Shown in pieces: positions 8,901 through 18,880 of a stretch of DNA of 64,000 nt. The stretch covers positions 1,495,741 to 1,559,740 of the forward strand of contig CP046107.1 in the NCBI GenBank assembly GCA_016864895.1, in the 5' to 3' direction. How positions within the stretch are numbered: position 1 is the stretch's first letter; each line of letters starts with the position of its first letter. The position numbers and the translations under genes are program-made. The notes under the pieces are model-generated. The model was not told the origin of the DNA and did not search any database. It saw nothing but the letters and a program-made list of their open reading frames with translations. Source of the DNA: Neisseriaceae bacterium (GTDB lineage: Bacteria > Pseudomonadota > Gammaproteobacteria > Burkholderiales > Neisseriaceae).

Positions 8901-11372
8901 CCGTTATCTAACCCATTACTATCATCGTCAAGCAATCCAAGTAGTGCACCATTATTTAATCCATTGCTATCATTGTTTAGTAATCCAAGTTTGGCACCGT
9001 TCAGCAATCCGATCAGTTCCTCAAGTAATCCATTGTTGTGGCCATCAAGTGGACCATTGAGTATTTCAAGCAATCCATTATCAAGTTCGATTAGTAATCC
9101 GGTGTCATTGTCATCTAATCCACTTAGTACTTCGATTCCATCAAGTATTAGTAATCCATCTTCTTGGTCTAATTTGTCTTCGGCGTTACCAAGTGCACCA
9201 TCGGCGATAGTAGCAGGCCCTGCAATGTCATCTAAGTTCTCTGGGGTTGGTAATAAGAAAGCGAATAGAGCGAGTTACTACATACCGGGTTATGACTTTA
9301 CTGAGACTAAGAAAGACTTTGAATTTAGGAATGTAGTGACGTTTGGTGATTCATTGTCAGATACCGGTTCGGCAGGACGTGGTGGTATTTATATGGCAGA
9401 TGGTAATCCATTTAGTTTCTATAATAGTTATTTAGGGATTTACTTGACTGGAAAGTTTAATGCACCAAGAAGTCAAAATGGTACTAATTATGCGGTTTCA
9501 GGGGCATTGGTTAAATGGGCTTCGAGTGTATTACAGTTATTAGGAGATCCGATAGCGGTTATGCGTTCTAAGATGTCACAGCAAATAGAATACTACCTAC
9601 AAGATAATAAACAAATTGCCAACTCTAAAGACGTGTTTGTATTGTGGGGAGGTGGTAATGATATGACCGGAGATATTATGCAAGCGGCAATGCCATGGAA
9701 CTGGGATAAAATCTTAACTTCGGCAGGTGGTTATTTAGATAACAAGCCAAAAGTTTTAGGAGGTTATGCTCAGTTACTGGCAGATAAAGGTGCAAAAAAT
9801 ATCTTTATGTTAGGGTTACCGGATCCGGGTTTATCACCATTCTCCGGAGCAGCAATAGTTGGTGCTACCGTAGGTTCGTTGGGTATGTTCATGGATGGTA
9901 CACCATTGGAGTTCTTAAATCCGGGTAATTGGGTATTGGGTGCAATGGATAGTTATTTACGAAACAATAACAATTTGGTGGGTACACCGGTTGGTAATGC
10001 AGATGAATATGTTATAGATAACTATGCAAGGATGTATAACCACTTTATGCCATTGATTCCGAAAGAGTTATGGCGTTGGGTGATAGTGATTCCATCACAA
10101 TTACAACGTAACTTGGTGCTTCGTTGGAATAGAGATTTACAAGAACGTTTAATGGATGTGAATGGTAATATAGTTTATGCTGATATTTACCGCTTATATG
10201 AAGAAGTACAAAACGATCCATATACCTATGGTTTTACTAACATTCTAGTAGCACAATGTAGCTTAGGTAAAGAGTCTACGATATGTGATGCGGGGGATGA
10301 TTATTATCATGGAGATGATGGACAAGTGTATATGTATACTGACTGGCATCACCCAAGCCCACAAATGAATCAAATCATAGCGGAATACTTGTTGAGTATC
10401 TTCAATGCACCGGGTTATGTATCTGGTTTATCTAGAGTTTCGGAGGTAAACGAGAGTGTACGTAATAACTTCATGAAGAATGAGATGAAGTATATGAGGT
10501 TTGATACAAGAGAAGTAGGTGAGTTTAGAACGTTTGCAAGTATATTAACGGGGATAGATAAGAACAGTCGATCATTAAGTTCAAGGAATTTATCGACCCA
10601 AGGTATAGGAGCAGGGTTTGCGTACAGAGCCTCTGAAGGTTTAGATGTAGGAGCCTCATTATCGTTGATGTATGGAGATAAACATCCAAGTAATCAATTG
10701 AAGTATAAAGACAGTGCACAAGCATTGACGGCATTTATGCAATATAAAGATGCGAGTGGTTTGTGGGCAAATGGGCAAGTTTATACGGGTTGGGAGCAAA
10801 TGTCTGATATCAAACGTTCGATGCAGTTTCTAAAACACATTAGAACGGAGAAAGGCGCAACGAAGGGTAAGGTATCAGGGTTTGGTGCTTCCGTGGGATA
10901 TGACGTGCAAATATCGGAATTAGGTTGCGATGAATGTTCTACGACTTGGTATGCCACCCCTTACATTGAAGGTAGTGTGACTAAATTCAAGGTTAAGGGA
11001 TATGAAGAAGAGGGTAATAGTTCTACGGCGATGGAATTTAATGAACAAAAACGCACAAATAAATTAGGTACGTTAGGTGTTCAATTTAGTAGTCGTTCGC
11101 CGAAGTTAAATACTAACCTAGACATAGCATATACGAAGAACTTTGACTATGAAGAGTTTGAAGCAGAGGGGCGTTTAAAGAACTTTGCTAAAAACTTCCA
11201 TCGTTCAGGTAAAGGTATTGCAAAAGAAAGGAAAGGTTGGTTATCGATTACACCAAGCGTTGAGTACAAGATCAATGATGAAGTATCGGTATATGGTAAT
11301 GTGAATTATAACTATGGTAATAGTAAGTTTACACAACTAAATGGTACTTTAGGTATTAGGAGTAAATTCTAA
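2931..11372 (+). CDS. Giant GDSL-lipase autotransporter, array copy 2 (2,813 aa)
   Basis: Complete gene with ATG start, SD-like AGAGGG about 10 bases upstream, and a clear signal peptide (basic MKIRQK, then a hydrophobic core to about residue 24). Residues 25-110 are acidic and contain a CVEDEETC pair. About residues 125-1695 are Ser/Leu/Pro/Ala/Gly/Val-rich with almost no charged residues and very hydrophobic islands near 770-945 and 1285-1345. Residues about 1698-2085 are Ser-Asn-Pro repeats. The GDSL domain has nucleophile Ser2141, GGGND, and Asp2471/His2474 in DWHHP, so the catalytic set is intact. The last 290 residues are an autotransporter barrel ending in Phe. By family (EstA type) it is an esterase displayed on the outer membrane; the role of the huge passenger is unknown. 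Most EstA-like proteins are about 600-700 residues, so this one is about four times longer. Confidence 0.92.
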   Translation: MKIRQKQLVLSLVSLFGAVSLTNADGVQYRVAHASEPVIEENPVFVPQAVEPELEVSEELACVEDEETCQQTYYPLYLNLLLAAADLALGIGSDTRYDPKIEYSNQIDDVNKRETNFTYNPADFVASPVSNSVPLSLTGPLSLGPATVSLAPSAYLSMIVPSVMSSNASLAPLFAPLLSSLAPFNLSASLSVEPLLSSITPLVTSSTSGFLNPSQPSSGPSNSLLTPLTSSSLPLFSLSTVPLAGPSSSSGTSLMSLLAPSLTSSSLPSMPFSSSLSVSGPLLFPSTILPSYMLTISLAPLNSSIVAPSLLPYSLSIAPLNISMIPLYSLSSAPLSVPSSSLSILGPSSLSPSSSAVGLPLLSSSLPVLSSSSAPSALPSLSLGSGLQSLTNSGLSISSAPLALSVAPLSSIPPSSLSMDPSKSLSSLGWYSVSAPLYSLLSPLGSSLVAPSLFPLISSGTLLASLSIPLSSSLSGPSFLPISLLSSVPPFSLSMDPSQSVTSGPLYSSLSSSSTALLPFLTSLAAPVVMSSSGPVGSLLSSLFLLATLPIWGPFWASSSLPGLSSLPFSLPSGSSGLPVALSGLSSKSLGLGVPSLVPMLSSSGGPLLSVSLGIPSSLSALPTISLLFPSVSTALSGVFMPSVYLSTVSGSWMSAALSSIPSVAVLSLTPSLLFSASSLLTLGLLSGSLGFPAVGLSSGSSLIAPLIFSSSLSVGGSSIPLFMSSSVPVSLLGLISLPTLLSGLSFGGVPMLLSSALGQVSSLVLSYTGSFLSSSFATSAGASIATNITSSSYPLIGSFVFVFGAISGGFIVVPAIALSMAPVISTAPSIWGGGISTFLGGLSSVLSVPFLSGSVPSLSSAPIFAPVGSSLSLSSVPFLSSGLPLSLSGWAATSIGIVGSTSLIIASAWFPIAGGLSLGFSSMPWIWYFVYMTIGGVVWISAILTGDGSSLFSSSSGSFLAPLSSSISTAISSISVPLSSSSSLLAPLESSLLPLVSSNPVTSGSFSILAPSSLGMLSSVLPSLTGFIASSTASTISSSSALLGGLSAIPSSLISTFLVSSTFSLPSLGSLSFSSAFLSSISPLLPVFSSALGSATSIFGLSSIPASVSVSLFPSVSSVPLGSSSAVNYILSSTSSVLNSVLNIVGVTSSSLGVSSIVPSSLSFPLSTLVESSLGSLLSTSLVSLTSLNVLTTLLSSISFLNSLSSGTVSLTGGISGASSVVSGLVSSGTFLPSSSSASASEIPSSLAVLPGLSIATSGSISLLSSFLPSSWLTSAGSIPGSLSMGAAVAGAVGVYYLSTYGSIFFILTAPIVSSSGLIWPVYMLGSASFPVAFPSSWSVSVYSAESVLEGIFSLSSIPSSWNPFSNGSSMTAPSASLMTSLTTLMTSFSGVPLGLLSSSSTLPTSGLVGLYVTVSGLSLGYVSNIGASLSAVPIGTSSGVTFGPIAISSVTGGVLASSLTVLFSIGSASFIPFSLTALGGVLSSVMVAFPALSSSTGLFSLSSGILSIPTALLSVPFATMGSSISLVPVVSGSIPTSLLGISSSVTSISSSVGNSITLSLLGSTSVSYSLSSLSNFSSLLLLPSLSAFPSSFSGLVSLIPSWASSSVTGSLGNISSSLSILNISWSVPSSLVVPSSVVPSSISSGLSLPLLSISNPLTALSTFPLSSIIGPISSGLPSYLSGLSLFSLGSSLSAPLASNPSSAPSSNPSSNPSSAPFSNPSLAPFSNPSLAPISNPLLSWFSNPSVAPSVSPPSSLSTNPSSMNPSSNPSTASISNPSLNPSSAPFSNPALSWLSNPSSAPLSNPSSAPSSNPSLAPSFNPLTSGSVNPSLMTPSTNPSTASISNPSLNPSSAPLSNPSMAPLSNPSSMPLSNPLSAPLSNPSLAPISNPSSGAPSTWSLPSSNPSSASISNPSINPISAPSSNPSSAPISNPSLAPFSNPSSAPISNPSLAPFSNPLISSLTNPSSQLPSSNPLASSSNPSLNPSSAPLSNPLLSSSSNPSSAPLFNPLLSLFSNPSLAPFSNPISSSSNPLLWPSSGPLSISSNPLSSSISNPVSLSSNPLSTSIPSSISNPSSWSNLSSALPSAPSAIVAGPAMSSKFSGVGNKKANRASYYIPGYDFTETKKDFEFRNVVTFGDSLSDTGSAGRGGIYMADGNPFSFYNSYLGIYLTGKFNAPRSQNGTNYAVSGALVKWASSVLQLLGDPIAVMRSKMSQQIEYYLQDNKQIANSKDVFVLWGGGNDMTGDIMQAAMPWNWDKILTSAGGYLDNKPKVLGGYAQLLADKGAKNIFMLGLPDPGLSPFSGAAIVGATVGSLGMFMDGTPLEFLNPGNWVLGAMDSYLRNNNNLVGTPVGNADEYVIDNYARMYNHFMPLIPKELWRWVIVIPSQLQRNLVLRWNRDLQERLMDVNGNIVYADIYRLYEEVQNDPYTYGFTNILVAQCSLGKESTICDAGDDYYHGDDGQVYMYTDWHHPSPQMNQIIAEYLLSIFNAPGYVSGLSRVSEVNESVRNNFMKNEMKYMRFDTREVGEFRTFASILTGIDKNSRSLSSRNLSTQGIGAGFAYRASEGLDVGASLSLMYGDKHPSNQLKYKDSAQALTAFMQYKDASGLWANGQVYTGWEQMSDIKRSMQFLKHIRTEKGATKGKVSGFGASVGYDVQISELGCDECSTTWYATPYIEGSVTKFKVKGYEEEGNSSTAMEFNEQKRTNKLGTLGVQFSSRSPKLNTNLDIAYTKNFDYEEFEAEGRLKNFAKNFHRSGKGIAKERKGWLSITPSVEYKINDEVSVYGNVNYNYGNSKFTQLNGTLGIRSKF
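8020..9190 (+). repeat. Ser-Asn-Pro/Ala-Pro octapeptide repeats of copy 2
   Basis: About 390 residues with consensus SNPSSAPx (24 bp, AGTAATCCAAGTAGTGCACC-like). Ser is written mostly AGT/AGC here, unlike the TCA/TCT-rich region before it. Variants include SNPSLAPF, TNPSSMNP and SNPLLSW. The block 8401-8820 recurs almost unchanged in copy 3 (about 18069-18487). It probably forms an extended, uncharged stalk before the esterase; that role is inferred. Confidence 0.85.
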
Positions 11373-11397
11373 ACCAATTTGATAGACTCGAATATCA

Positions 11398-11423
11398 ACA
11401 GCTCCGTAAGGGGCTGTTTTTTT
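11398..11423 (+). terminator. Rho-independent terminator of autotransporter copy 2
   Basis: Same ACAGCTCC-GTAA-GGGGCTGT hairpin and T run as after copy 1, 26 bases after the stop. It separates the transcription of copies 2 and 3, each of which then has its own promoter. Confidence 0.85.
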
Positions 11424-11704
11424 ATTGTGTCGAGGCCAAGTATTTTTCTTACAATAAATTTATTAATGTTGTTTAATTAATACATATTATCTTGTTATTT
11501 TTATTATATGGGTTAATGATTGGGAAACGATTATTGCTAGATTCTTGAAACAAAAGGTACTTTCTTATAGATTATTTACTAAAATAATTAAGGTGATATT
11601 TGGGGGTGTATCCTTTGAGGACGTTATTTCGCATAGTAGAATTGATCACAATAGTTAAGAAGTGGTTAATTTTATGATTCTAATTTTAAAAAGGGTGAAA
11701 ACAT
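11424..11704 (+). other. Intergenic leader upstream of autotransporter copy 3
   Basis: Near-copy of 2627-2930. It differs after 11660, where about 25 bases are absent relative to the copy 2 leader. It holds the candidate promoter, the G-run at 11602-11606 and the SD-like AAAGGG before ATG 11705. No full gene. Confidence 0.6.
11545..11573 (+). promoter_or_regulatory. Candidate sigma-70 promoter of autotransporter copy 3
   Basis: TTGAAA (11545-11550), 17 bases, TAGATT (11568-11573), identical to the candidate before copy 2. Confidence 0.4.
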
Positions 11705-12859
11705 ATGAAAATTAGACAGAAGCAACTAGTTTTATCGTTAGTCTCATTATTTGGTGCTGTTTCCTTAACGAATGCAGATGGAGTGCAATATCAAATTGCC
11801 CGTGCTAGTGAACCGGTAATAGAAGAGAACCCGGTATTTGTGCCACAGGTTGTTGAACCTGAACTGGAGGTGAGTGAAGAATTAGCATGCGTGGAGGATG
11901 AAGAGACTTGTCAACAAACTTATTATCCTCTGTACTTAAATTTATTATTAGCCGCAGCAGATTTGGCTTTGGGCATAGGTAGTGACACTAGATATGATCC
12001 TAAGATTGAATATCCAAGTGAGATCAATAATTTTCAAAAAGTAGAGACAGATATAGTTTATAATCCAGCGAATGAGGTAGCATCTCCTGTTGCTACAATG
12101 CTTCCCTTGGCATTATTAGGTCCATCTAGTTTTGGTCCTTCATTTGCTTCATTGGCACCATCAGCAGCACCATCGATGTTGCCTTTAACGGTTCCATCTG
12201 TGATGTCATCTAATGCATTTTTGGCACCTTTGTCAGCACCATCGTTATCGTCATTAGCACCATTCCAATTGAGTTCATCATTATCAATGGAGCCATTGTT
12301 GTCATCGATTACACCTTTTGTGACTTCGTCAACATCAGGTTTTTCAAATCCATCACAACCTTCAAGTGGTCCATCTAACTCATTAATGGCACCTTTGACA
12401 TCATCCTTATTGCCATCATTTAGTTCTTCGGCAGTACCATCAGCAGCACCGTTGTCTTCATCTGGTACTTCATTGATGTCATCAGTTTCTCCTTTGTTGA
12501 CTTCGTCATCGGCGCCTTTAATGCCATCGTCAAGTTCTATGTCAATTTCAGGTCCGTTGTCATGGCCGTCTGCGATATTGCCGATTTATATGTCGACAAG
12601 TGCTTTGACGCCATTGTCACCATTATTGACGGCGCCTTCAATTTTGCCATTTAGCTTATCGATTACGCCATTGAATATTTCAATGATTCCATTGTATTAT
12701 TCATCATCAGCACCATCGATAGTGCCATCGTCATCATTATCGATTGCAGGACCATCTTCGTTGTCACCAAGTTCATCATCTAGTGGTACGCCATTATTGA
12801 GTTCGGCTTTGCCATTGTTGTCATTATCATCGGCGCCATCAGCAGCTCCTGGATTTTCA

Positions 12860-13670
12860 CTAGGTTCTAGCTTACAGTCTTCGACTACATCTGGTTTGAA
12901 CTTGTTGTCTACTCCACTTGCCTCTAGTTTAATGCCAAGCACTTCATTGACACCATCTGGAGACCCATCTAAATCAATTTCTTCAGGCCCGTCTTATGTA
13001 TCTTCGATTCCACTGTTGTCATCATCAGTACCATTGAACTCATCATTGGCGGCACCAAGTGAATTGCCTTTAGTATCAAGTTCTGGCATACCGTCAGCAA
13101 GTTCTGGTACTAGTTCATTGCAATCTAGTTTAGGTCCGATAGGTTCTAGTTTAATGCCAAGTACTTCATTGACACCATCTGGAGATCCATCAGAATCGGT
13201 TTCTTCGGGTCCTTCGTCTTCTGGGTTAGTGCCAATTTACTCATCGTTATACCCATTGAGTTCATCATTGGTAGCACCAAGTTTATTGCCTTTATATTCT
13301 AGTGGTGCACCTTCACAAAGTTCTCAAACGAGTTCATTGCAATCTAGTTCAGGTCCAATAGGTTCTAGCTTGATGCCAAGTCTTTCATTGACGCCATCAG
13401 GAGATCCATGGAAATCTATATCTTCAGGTCCATCGTCTTTATTGGCTTCTCCTTTCTATTCGGTATTGTTGCCATTGCAATCATTTTTAGTTGCGCCAAG
13501 TGCATTATCATTATCATCTTTGGGAATGCCATTGGCGAGTTCTCAAACGAGTTCATTGCAATCTAGTTCAGGTCCGATAGGTTTTAGCTTGATGCCAAGT
13601 CTTTCATTGACACCGTCAGGGGATCCTTCTAAATCTATCTCTTCAGGGCCTTCGTCATTGGGGTCAGGAA
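12860..13670 (+). repeat. Tandem 219-222 bp repeat in the passenger of copy 3
   Basis: A unit of 73-74 residues ending in SLTPSGDPS-S-SSGPS recurs with the anchor at 12941, 13163, 13382 and 13601, that is at spacings of 222, 219 and 219 bp. It shows that the low-complexity middle grows by tandem duplication of larger units. Copy 2 has only a weaker two-unit counterpart (MDPSKS / MDPSQS). Confidence 0.75.
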
Positions 13671-16600
13671 CATCATTATCGTTGTCATTACCTTCTATAA
13701 GTTCATTGACATCGCCTTTGACATCATCGATTTCACAACCGATAGGTTCTTTGTTGTCATCTTTAGTGAGTTTATCATTGGCTCCGATATCGTTGCCTTT
13801 ATATATTTCTTCAGCTTTGCCATCAGGAATTTCTTCTTCTGTATCGTCATCACCTTTTATTAGTAGCAGTACACCTCCTGGATTATCTTTAATTTCAAGT
13901 GGCTTGAGCTTAAAATCATCTGCTTTGTTATTACCATCTACTTTGTTCCCATCTTTGGCATCCAGTAGTGGGTTTGCTCCTTCTATTTCTTCATCGTCTA
14001 CAGGCGTTACATTGTCTAGTGTAGGCAGTTTGAGTATCTCGGCATACAGTACATTTATGCCACTTTCTGGTTCTGGATTGTCAGCAAGTTTGGGATTACC
14101 AAGTTCGCTTTCTTCTGTGGGACCGAATTCATTGGTATCAATGTCAGTACCAGCTAGTTTTGCATCACAATCGGCTTCTGTATCTTCTGCGTCATTATTA
14201 ATGCCGTTAGCAAGTGCATTGTCTCAAGTGCTATTTGTTACTTCATCATTGACACCAATTTCATCTTCGTCTACGGTAGCAGCACCGAGTATGATGTTGT
14301 CGCTTTCTAGCACATTGCCATTCTTTGGCAGTAGCTTGCTTCCGGGTATTCCACTTTCTCTTTCGACCGCAGTATCATGGATTAGTATGACACCTCTAGC
14401 TTCAGTAATAGCCGGTCAGATGCTTTTTTCAGGATCTGGTGGCGCATTCCTATCAGGATTATCAGGTTCTTCTGCGAACTTCTATAGTTCTGTATTGCCA
14501 ATGGCAAGCATAATTGGTGCTCAATTGGGTTCAGCAACATTTCCGGTATGGACATCATCGATTGTATCTGTGGGACTATATTTTGGTTTAGGGATTGTTT
14601 GGTTTACACTCACTGGATGGTTTGTTCCATTAATTACTGGGGTTGCACCTTCAGCATTTGCTGGTTCTTTAATGTCAGTTTTCCCAGGATTTTGGTCTAC
14701 AGTGGTTTCGTTGCCACTTGCATCGCTAGGTTTTTCGTTGACGCCTGTGGCTCCTCTTATGTCTTTCGTAGGTTCTGCAGGAATTAGTTCTAGTGTTTCT
14801 GGAGCGTCTTCTTTATGGGGTGGTGCTTCTGTCTTGTCAGTTTCCGGAGGCTTGACTACATTGTCTTCTGTTGTGGGTTATAGCGTTTCTTCATTATCTG
14901 GGGTACCTCTGATACCATTATTAGGTTCCCATATGATCTCAATAGGTTTCTCTACTTGGACGCCAATTATTATTAGTATATTTGTCCCTAGTGGTTTTGT
15001 ATATGTTGTAGGGATGGGTTCTTTCCATACAGAAATTATCAGTTCTTTATTGGGGCCTTGGTTATCTTCTTTTGCCGTATCTTCAAGTATTCCTCAGTTC
15101 TTGTTATCAGCTGTAGTGCCGACTATAGGTTCGGTTAGTTCGATGTCATCGAGTGTAGTCGCTCCGATTTCATTCCCAGCTTTTCTATCGACTTCAGTTT
15201 TTGCCTCTTCATCTGCACCATTTATAGTTGCGGCATTGGCTTTATTTAGTGGTCCTTCTTTTGGTGTGGGTACAGTGTCAGTTTTGATAACTTCATTATC
15301 AAGTGCATTCCCTTCTTTATTAAGTAGTAGTTTGTTGGTTTCTTCTATGAACCTAAGTTCTACCACTCCTTTATCTACAGGTTCGAGTAGTTCTGCGCTG
15401 GGTTCATTGAGTGTACCTTCATTTGTATTGCCATTGTCTGCAAGTGGGGTGTTGGGCTCAGCAATCTCTTCGACAATAACTATGCCGTATTTTGGACTAC
15501 AGACAGCATCGGTGGCTTTAAGTTCGTCTTTATACCCATCGTCTTCATGGGTTCCATCGTCAATAGGCTTGCCTATTTTAGCAGCAGGAAACTTTGTTTC
15601 TTCTGTATTGACAGGATCCTCTACTCTAATAGCATCATCATTGACCTCAGTACTCACAGTATTAGGTTCTATATCAATGGGCTTAAATGCTTCATCGATA
15701 GCTTTACTCCCATTATCTGGAGCGCCGGTATCATCACAAACGTTCTCATCTTTAGCGCCGAGTGCAGTTAGTGGTTTAATCGGTTTATTAACTTCTGGAG
15801 GCTCTTTTTTAGGCTTGGGTTATTCTAGTTCATTGAATGTATCATTTGGACTTCCTGCTTTATTGGTTGTAGGTTCGTCATTGGCGGTACCTGTATTTGC
15901 ATCTTCAGCAGTTTCTTTCCCATTCTATTTATCGTCTTCCCCGTTAATTGCCTCAGCTGCAGTATCGGCTTCTCTAAGTGGGGTATCGGGATTAAGTTCA
16001 GCAGCGCCTGCTTTATGGTCTACTTGGGCAGGTTTATCCGTTGGGGTACCATCATTTGCAATTGGTTCAGCATTCTCTTATGGTAATGCATATGTATGGC
16101 TATTTGGATCCTTACCTCTGTATTTTGCACCTATATTATCGAGTACAATTTTATGGGGTTTTGGTGCGGTTTCATTTCTAGGACCATCAACAGCTTATCC
16201 AGTGTCTTCATCTGGTTCGGCGGCGTCTGGAACAGCTAGTTTAGTACCGGTTTTTGGTTTATCGGCATTGTCAAGTGCGCCAAGTTTACCACTTAGCGTG
16301 ACACCATCAACTAGTTCTGTGCCATTATTGGGCACTTCCTTGGCATCGGCATACACCATTGGTGGGGCTGGGGCTACTGTAGTATTAGCGGCTTCATCAT
16401 CTGTTGGAACTCCATTTAATATATCTTCTTCAGGTGTGACATTGCCTTTAGCTGCTATTGCAACCATAGGAACATCGAGTGGTTGGGTATGGTTCCCTGT
16501 AATTACCATGCTTGTTACTATTGGAGTAGGACCATTTTTTATGGTGCTGAGCGGTTGGTATATCTTTATTCCAATTCTTGCTACTTTGTTACAAAGCATT

Positions 16601-17282
16601 GTGTTTGGTACAAGTTCTTTTGGGTTATCGGTTATGTCGCCAGCGAGTTCGGTTTCGTTCTCAACTATTCCATCCTTCTTTTCGGCATTAGCTCCAATTT
16701 ATACGGCTGCTTTTGGATCGTCATCTTTATCTGGTGTGTCTTTGACTCCAGTATTATCATCGACATCCATCACGACATCTATTCCAGCATTCTCTATTTC
16801 GAGTGTGTCTTTTGGACCTTTAGCGCTTTCATCAATTCCATCAATTGGTTCCAGTTTACCGATTTCAAGTGCGATACCATCGCTGATTATGGCTCCTATT
16901 ATTTCTAGTGAGATATCATCAATGATTGGTTTGCCCATATCGTCTTCTGTTTCTATGCCAATGTTGACTTTATCTAGCTTCTTGCCAGGTGGTATATCTT
17001 TAGTTCCGTTAACTTCTTCAATTAGTAATTCTGGAGCCGGGGTTATTTCGTTATCATTGTTCTCAACATCTTGGGTACCATCTATTGGATTGTCGTCTGG
17101 TTTGCCTGTCTCTTTATCTGGAGTTCCAGGACTATTGTCTTCGATTCCGGCATCTTCTTCGGGACCGTTCTTGACAAGTATTAGTTCGATTCCTGCAAGT
17201 TCTATTGGGGCAATATCGATTGGTGTTCCGAGTTATGCAGCTGGTATTGGTTCTACATCGCTTGGTTTATCCTCGTTAACAC

Positions 17283-18880
17283 CGTTGTCAAGTAATCCTA
17301 GCCTTGCTCCGAGCAGTAACCCGAGCTTGAATCCAAGCAGTGCGCCAAGCAGTAACCCAAGTTTGGCGCCATTGAGTAATCCTAGCTTGGCGCCATTGAG
17401 TAATCCATTAATGTCTTGGTCAAGTAACCCAAGTAGTGGTCCGTTGTCTAATCCATCTACTTCGTCTTCGACTAATCCGTCAAGCATGAATCCGATTAGC
17501 AACCCAAGTACTGGTTCGATTAGTAATCCAAGCTTGAATCCAAGCAGTGCACCGTTTAGTAATCCAAGTAGTGCGCCGTTTAGTAACCCTAGCGTCGCAC
17601 CACTTAGCAGTCCAAGCAGTGCACCATTTAGCAATCCAATTAGCGCACCTTCATCTAATCCGATGACTTCGTTGTCTACTAATCCATCAAGCACTAATCC
17701 GATTAGTAATCCAAGTACAGCATCGATTAGCAATCCAAGCTTGAATCCAGGCAGTGGTCCATCTAGTAACCCAAGCAGTGCACCATTAAGTAATCCTAGT
17801 TTGGCACCGATTAGTAATCCAAGTAGTGCACCGATTAGTAATCCATTAAGTGCACCGTTGTCTAATCCATCGACTTCATCTTCGACTAATCCGTCAAGTA
17901 TGAATCCGATTAGCAACCCAAGTACGGCTTCGATTAGTAATCCGAGCTTGAATCCAAGTAGTGCACCATTTAGCAATCCTAGTTTAGCACCATTGAGTAA
18001 TCCAAGCAGTGCACCATTTAGTAACCCAAGTAGCGCTCCATTGAGTAATCCTTTGAGTGGGCAGTCATTTAATCCGTTGACATCGGGGTCAGTGAATCCA
18101 TCTTTAATGACACCGAGTACCAATCCAAGCACGGCGTCAATTAGTAACCCGAGCTTGAACCCAAGTAGTGCACCATTGTCTAATCCATCAATGGCACCAT
18201 TGAGTAATCCAAGTAGTATGCCATTGAGTAACCCATTGAGTGCACCATTGAGTAATCCTTCACTTGCACCGATTAGTAATCCGAGTAGTGGTGCACCATC
18301 TACATGGTCATTGCCAAGCAGTAACCCAAGTAGTGCATCGATTAGTAATCCAAGCATTAATCCGATCAGTGCACCGTCTAGCAATCCAAGTAGTGCACCG
18401 ATTAGTAATCCAAGTTTGGCGCCATTTAGCAATCCAAGTAGTGCACCGATTAGTAATCCAAGTTTGGCGCCGTTTAGTAATCCATTGGTAAGTTCTTTGA
18501 GTAATCCATCGAGCCAAATGCCAAGTAGTAATCCTTTGGCTTCAAGTAGTAACCCGAGCTCGAATCCAGTAAGTGCGCCATTAAGTAATCCATTGTTATC
18601 GTCGATGAGTAACCCAAGTAGTGTACCGTTGAGTAATCCATTACTAGCGCCATTTAGTAATCCATCGATAGCGCCAGTAAGTAGTCCGATTAGCTCATCG
18701 AGCAATCCATTATTATGGCCATCAAGTGGACCATTGAGTATTTCAAGCAATCCATTATCAAGTTCGATTAGTAATCCGGTGTCATTGTCATCTAATCCGT
18801 CAAGCTCTGCATTACCATCAAGCTTGAGTAACCCAAGCTCATGGGCGGCGATGTCATCTAACTTACCAAGTTTGCCATCG
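17283..18880 (+). repeat. Ser-Asn-Pro/Ala-Pro octapeptide repeats of copy 3
   Basis: About 530 residues of the same SNPSSAPx-type repeat as in copy 2, but longer, with three or four super-repeats containing STNPSSMNPISNPSTASI-like phrases. Ser codons are again mainly AGT/AGC. Confidence 0.85.

Larger units (their letters stand above)
9038..11660 (+). repeat. Long duplicated block B (3' module plus spacer)
   Basis: Second copy of the block described at 241-2863; reads as identical over about 2.6 kb, coding and intergenic parts alike. The identity of the non-coding spacer shows that it is not only protein-level selection that keeps the copies alike. Confidence 0.85.

Noticed and set aside
241..11660. 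Insertion sequence or transposon flanking the duplicated blocks
   Set aside because: No transposase, inverted repeats or target duplication seen; the duplicated unit is simply gene plus spacer, fitting unequal crossover or conversion.
17233..18750. A 505-codon open frame on the minus strand across the SNP repeats (LLNGALLGLL-type), and the similar 7970-9073 frame
   Set aside because: It is a mirror of the repeats: in this antisense frame stops arise only at Tyr, His or Gln codons of the real gene, and these are almost absent. No start context, no promoter, and the plus gene is continuous and has all domains.
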